DNA from: Polyangiaceae bacterium
Lineage (GTDB): Bacteria > Myxococcota > Polyangia > Polyangiales > Polyangiaceae
Reading direction: 5' to 3'
Length of the DNA: 23,686 nucleotides
NCBI GenBank assembly: GCA_025936205.1
Contig: JAICTU010000078.1
Span: 1 to 23,686 of the forward strand
In this document: in pieces, positions 21,150 to 23,686 of the stretch
Position numbering within the stretch: the first letter of the stretch is position 1
How the letters are laid out: every line of letters begins with the position of its first letter
Notes under the pieces: model-generated
What the model was told of the DNA's origin: nothing
Databases searched by the model: none
The model's input: only the letters and a program-made list of their open reading frames with translations
Made by a program: the position numbers and the translations under genes

Positions 21150-21749
21150 ATGGCCATCAATCGTGGCACCCTGAGCCGCTTGGCGCTGCCGGCCAAGCTC
21201 GGGATCGGCGCGGGTGCGTTGGCGCTCGTAGGCGCTGGTTACTACTTCGTCTTCCACTCCGAGGTGGAGGAAGGCCTGACCAAGGCGCGCACCGCGAACA
21301 CGAAGTTGAACTCGGACCTGAGCAAGGCCCGGGCGGCGGAGCAGGCCTATCAAAAGGACCTCGCCGAGCTGGCGGATCGCGAGCAGCGCCAGAAGGAGCT
21401 GAACCAGATCTTGCCGGCCACTACCGAGTATCCGGCGTTCCTGAGCGCCGTGCAGTCGGCGGCCAACATCTCGGGCGTGAGCCTGGCCGCCTGGACCCCA
21501 CGCGAGAAGGTGCCGGAAAAGTACTACGCCAAGGTGCCGATGAAGGTCGAGCTCAGCGGCAAGTTCATGCAGATCGCGCGCTTCTTCTACAACGTCGGTC
21601 AGCTCGATCGGATCATCAACATGGAGAACATCTCCATGACCGACCCACGGTTGGTCGACGACGAAATGGTACTGAAGACGGAAGCGCTGGCGACGGCGTT
21701 CCACGTCGTGGAAGACAAGCCGGCAGCCGGCGAGAGCGGAGGCAAGTGA
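21150..21749 (+). CDS. pilO: PilO, type IV pilus inner-membrane assembly protein
   Basis: Predicted 199-residue bitopic protein that pairs with PilN in the periplasm. One membrane segment (about 15-35) precedes a coiled coil (EEGLTKARTANTKLNSDLSK, to about residue 80), the PilO signature KELNQILPATTEYPAFLSAV, and a ferredoxin-like domain (KVPMKVELSGKFMQIARFFY, LDRIINMENISM). It starts one base after the pilN stop and its TGA overlaps the pilP GTG, so all four pil genes are one transcript. Confidence 0.94.
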   Translation: MAINRGTLSRLALPAKLGIGAGALALVGAGYYFVFHSEVEEGLTKARTANTKLNSDLSKARAAEQAYQKDLAELADREQRQKELNQILPATTEYPAFLSAVQSAANISGVSLAAWTPREKVPEKYYAKVPMKVELSGKFMQIARFFYNVGQLDRIINMENISMTDPRLVDDEMVLKTEALATAFHVVEDKPAAGESGGK

Positions 21750-22345
21750 GCGTGCGCCCCCTCTTTTGGATCGTGTGCGGCGCGCTGGCAGTCTCCAGCG
21801 TCGCTTGCGGTGGTGATCAGCCAGCCGAGAAGAAGCCGGCTGCGAAGGCGGGCGGCGCGAAGACGCGGGCCTCCGCCAAGGCGGGTAGCGCCGCGCCGGA
21901 GAAGACAGTGGCGCCGGTGGGACCGCCCATCGACTTCAACGACAGCTCCAACCTGCGCGACCCGTTCCTGTCGTACGCGCGCGAGTTCGCCGAGGAGGCG
22001 AAGAAGCGCGTGCGATCGCAGCGCGATGTGGTGCTCGACCAGTACGGTCTGGATGAGCTCAAGCTGGCCGGGCTAGTCACGGGCATTCGCCCCGCGCGCG
22101 CCATGTTGATCGACCCCACGAAGAAGGGGCACGTCGTACACGAAGGGCAGTTCGTGGGGCGCGCGGAGGTCGTGCAGGGTGGCGCTTCCGGAGCGGACTA
22201 CGAGATCAACTGGCGTGTCGATCGCATCCGCGACTCCGACATCGTGCTGGTGCGCGAGGATCCCTCGAACCCCGACGTGCCGAGCGCCACGCGCGTGATC
22301 CCGCTGCGTCCCGACGAGATGGTGGCGGCCGCGACGACGCGCTGA
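21746..22345 (+). CDS. pilP: PilP, type IV pilus inner-membrane lipoprotein
   Basis: Predicted 199-residue lipoprotein with lipobox S18-V-A-C21, linking PilNO to the PilQ secretin. A Lys/Ala-rich disordered segment (about 25-60) precedes the RDPFLSYA motif and the PilP beta-domain (DQYGLDELKLAGLVTGIRPA, AMLIDPTKKGHVVHEGQFVG, DSDIVLVREDP). GGAGG (21738-21742) is only 3 bases from GTG 21746 but 9 from the in-frame GTG at 21752, so the shorter start is possible; the lipobox is unaffected. pilQ would be expected next but is absent. Confidence 0.93.
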   Translation: MSVRPLFWIVCGALAVSSVACGGDQPAEKKPAAKAGGAKTRASAKAGSAAPEKTVAPVGPPIDFNDSSNLRDPFLSYAREFAEEAKKRVRSQRDVVLDQYGLDELKLAGLVTGIRPARAMLIDPTKKGHVVHEGQFVGRAEVVQGGASGADYEINWRVDRIRDSDIVLVREDPSNPDVPSATRVIPLRPDEMVAAATTR

Positions 22346-22741
22346 CGAGGTGGGCACATCCTGGTGCCGTCGGGGGGGCTCGGTTCCGAGCCCCAGGCAT
22401 GCCGATTGCGGTCGGCGTTGCCGCGAAAATAAATTCGCTGCCGCGGCGCGTCGGCAACTGCTCGTGTTTCATCAGCTTTTGAAGCTGAGAGCCGAACTCG
22501 AGTGGCGCCTGGCGCGTGTTGCAGTGTGACCAGATCTCGGTGCGCCGTGTACTTGTGATCTGGGCGGCACGCTCATGCCGTCCATTGTGCGCTTTCGGCA
22601 TCCGTAAAAACGGAGCCGGCGCGTGGTTCCCCCGACCTCGGAACCGCTCGCCGGAGCCGAAGGCGTTCCCATCGTGCGACGAGAGGACCTGAAGCAACCC
22701 ACACCCAAAGACCCCCCCAACATACCTTCCAGGAGGACTCT
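22346..22741. other. 396-base gene-free region after pilP
   Basis: No gene is supported and no pilQ remnant is seen. It holds a strong hairpin at 22375-22394, a weak GGCAC/GTGCC dyad near 22354-22369, an AT-rich GCGAA-AATAAA-TTCGC dyad (22423-22438) and the perfect inverted repeat TCAGCTT-TTG-AAGCTGA (22472-22488). The 3' part is presumably the promoter and leader of the small secreted gene at 22742. Confidence 0.5.
22375..22394 (+). terminator. Terminator-like hairpin after pilP
   Basis: GGGGCTCG (22375-22382) and CGAGCCCC (22387-22394) form a perfect 8-bp GC-rich stem with loop GTTC, 30 bases past the pilP stop. No T-tract follows, so termination is plausible but not certain. Confidence 0.55.
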
Positions 22742-22996
22742 GTGACGAACCGAAGGAAGATGCGGAGGAGCGTCCAAAGCACGTGCTTTGGCGCCTCGGC
22801 GATCGTGTGCCTGGCGATCCTGGGCCACGCGATCGTGTGCCCGGCGAGAGCCAGCCCGGACGATACAGCCGGCGCTCCGCTCGTTGCCGTCAGATTGCTC
22901 GCCGGCAGATCGGCAACAGGCGAGGACCAGCTCAGCCCCGCCTGTGACGACTCGCCGATGTCCACTGCCTGCCCGCAGCAGGACAACCGCGCCTAG
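22742..22996 (+). CDS. Small secreted protein of unknown function
   Basis: Predicted 84-residue protein from GTG 22742 with an excellent ribosome site, AGGAGG (22731-22736) at 5 bases. A basic N-terminus (TNRRKMRRSVQ) and hydrophobic segment (FGASAIVCLAILGHAIVC) ending ARA|S form a signal peptide. The mature part is only about 45 residues, acidic, with two Cys (C69 and C77 near the end) that could pair. The repeated AIVC comes from a 12-base direct repeat GCGATCGTGTGC. A strong terminator follows directly, so it looks like a single-gene transcript. No family is recognised. Confidence 0.65.
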   Translation: MTNRRKMRRSVQSTCFGASAIVCLAILGHAIVCPARASPDDTAGAPLVAVRLLAGRSATGEDQLSPACDDSPMSTACPQQDNRA

Positions 22997-23010
22997 TCAG
23001 CAACTAGCAA

Positions 23011-23054
23011 ACGCCTGCGACGGCCACTGGGAGGCCGTCGCGGGCGTGTCTTTT
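23011..23054 (+). terminator. Intrinsic terminator
   Basis: A 15-bp stem (23011-23025 with 23033-23047, one G-T pair) has the 7-base loop ACTGGGA and is followed by GTGTCTTTT. It begins 14 bases after the stop of the small secreted gene. This is the clearest intrinsic terminator in the window. Confidence 0.88.
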
Positions 23055-23097
23055 GCTGGCTGCAGCCGATCCGTGATGTATTCCGCGCCTGCGGCCC

Positions 23098-23686
23098 ATG
23101 ACCCCAGACCTCGAACGGCGCCTGGCGCCGCAGGCTGCTTCGGATCGACCCCGCTCGCGGCCGATGCTGCGCTTCGTGATCGGGCTGGCCGCGCTGGGCC
23201 TGTGCGTGTCGCGGCTCGACCTGGAGCATGACCTGCACCGGCTGAATACGGGGTTTCTATCCGGGCTGCCCGAGGGCAACTATCACGCGATCGCGGAGGC
23301 GCTGGTGCAGACCGCCGCGCAGCAACGAGGGCGGCTGCGGGAGGTGCCGAGCGAGGGCTCGACGGACAACATCGAGCGCCTGCGCAAAGCGCGGGGGACC
23401 TGCGAGCTGGGCTTCGGGCTCGCGCAGGACGGCTCGGAGTGGGGAGCCGAGGGCGAGCTGCAGCTGATCGGCAGACTGGCGAAGGCCGAGTCGGTGTTCT
23501 TCCTGGGCAAGAGCGCGGATCAGCTCACGGAGTTCGCCCAGCTGCGGGGGCAACGCATCGGCATCGGTCCCCAGGGCAGCGGCAGCGCACAGCTGATGCG
23601 CCACCTGTTCCAGCTCCCCGAGTTGGCGCGGCTCGACGCTCAGCTGAGGCAGGGCACGCCTGCGGAGCAGCTCGGGCAGGTCGAAG
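23098..23686 (+). CDS. TAXI-type (TRAP) periplasmic solute-binding protein, N-terminal part (3'-truncated by window edge)
   Basis: An open frame of 196 residues runs off the right edge. After a short basic N-terminus and a hydrophobic anchor (LRFVIGLAALGLCV), the sequence matches the start of TAXI solute-binding proteins: TGFLSGLPEGNYHAIAEALV, then VPSEGSTDNIERLRKARGTC, ELGFGLAQDG, LIGRLAKAESVFFLGK, and LRGQRIGIGPQGSGSAQLMR. Members bind small carboxylates or amino acids for TRAP uptake, or act as sensors. Starts at 23098 or at ATG 23164 are both possible; the first lies 43 bases past the terminator. Whether a sensor or transporter domain follows cannot be seen. Confidence 0.82.
   Translation, partial: MTPDLERRLAPQAASDRPRSRPMLRFVIGLAALGLCVSRLDLEHDLHRLNTGFLSGLPEGNYHAIAEALVQTAAQQRGRLREVPSEGSTDNIERLRKARGTCELGFGLAQDGSEWGAEGELQLIGRLAKAESVFFLGKSADQLTEFAQLRGQRIGIGPQGSGSAQLMRHLFQLPELARLDAQLRQGTPAEQLGQVE

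Noticed and set aside
22206..22697. 163-codon minus-strand open frame after pilP
   Set aside because: It overlaps the 3' end of pilP antisense, lacks a ribosome site and has no recognisable domain.

Overview
The window is high-G+C bacterial DNA with densely packed, strongly GC-biased genes. It most resembles a myxobacterium of the Sorangium/Polyangium side of Myxococcota. This is inferred from a sigma factor of the type I associate with Myxococcales, a pilMNOP type IV pilus cluster, a GYF-domain membrane protein, and many secreted or outer-membrane proteins with low-complexity linkers. No mobile element, CRISPR array, rRNA or tRNA was found.

Left part (1-7114): the C-terminal part of a long PutA proline-catabolism enzyme runs in from the left edge. 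It is followed convergently by a membrane-anchored OmpA/MotB-domain protein. A 615-base gene-free stretch with hairpins and a perfect 16-bp tandem duplication leads into a GYF-domain single-pass membrane protein. A strong two-part hairpin separates that gene from a minus-strand pair: a PrsW-like intramembrane protease with one substituted motif residue, and an outer-membrane beta-barrel protein.

Envelope/cytochrome region (7348-11684): four plus-strand secreted proteins follow. They are a beta-barrel-like protein with one CxxCH heme site at its mature N-terminus, a small c-type cytochrome with a C-terminal membrane anchor, a lipoprotein with a cytochrome-like fold but an abnormal heme motif, and a barrel protein with a TolB-like N-terminal domain that is translationally coupled to the lipoprotein. 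Together they could form an electron-transfer or outer-membrane complex. This is inference and is the most interesting candidate system in the window.

Middle (12090-18919): a compact minus-strand operon encodes an LpoA-like lipoprotein, TsaE and MlaE. A divergent plus-strand run follows: an orphan b558-type succinate dehydrogenase cytochrome b, a hypothetical protein with a TTG start, and FolB with an unusual C-terminal extension that overlaps the next convergent gene. Two minus-strand sigma factors follow: one of the Myxococcales type, and one FliA/WhiG-like that seems to lack a full region 3. A perfect dyad matching sigma-54 spacing and a TATAAT box lie upstream of the latter.

Right part (19458-23686): pilM, pilN, pilO and pilP are tightly coupled and encode the inner-membrane alignment complex of the type IV pilus, but pilQ does not follow. 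Instead there are a 396-base gap, a small secreted protein, a strong intrinsic terminator and the start of a TAXI-type solute-binding protein that runs off the right edge.
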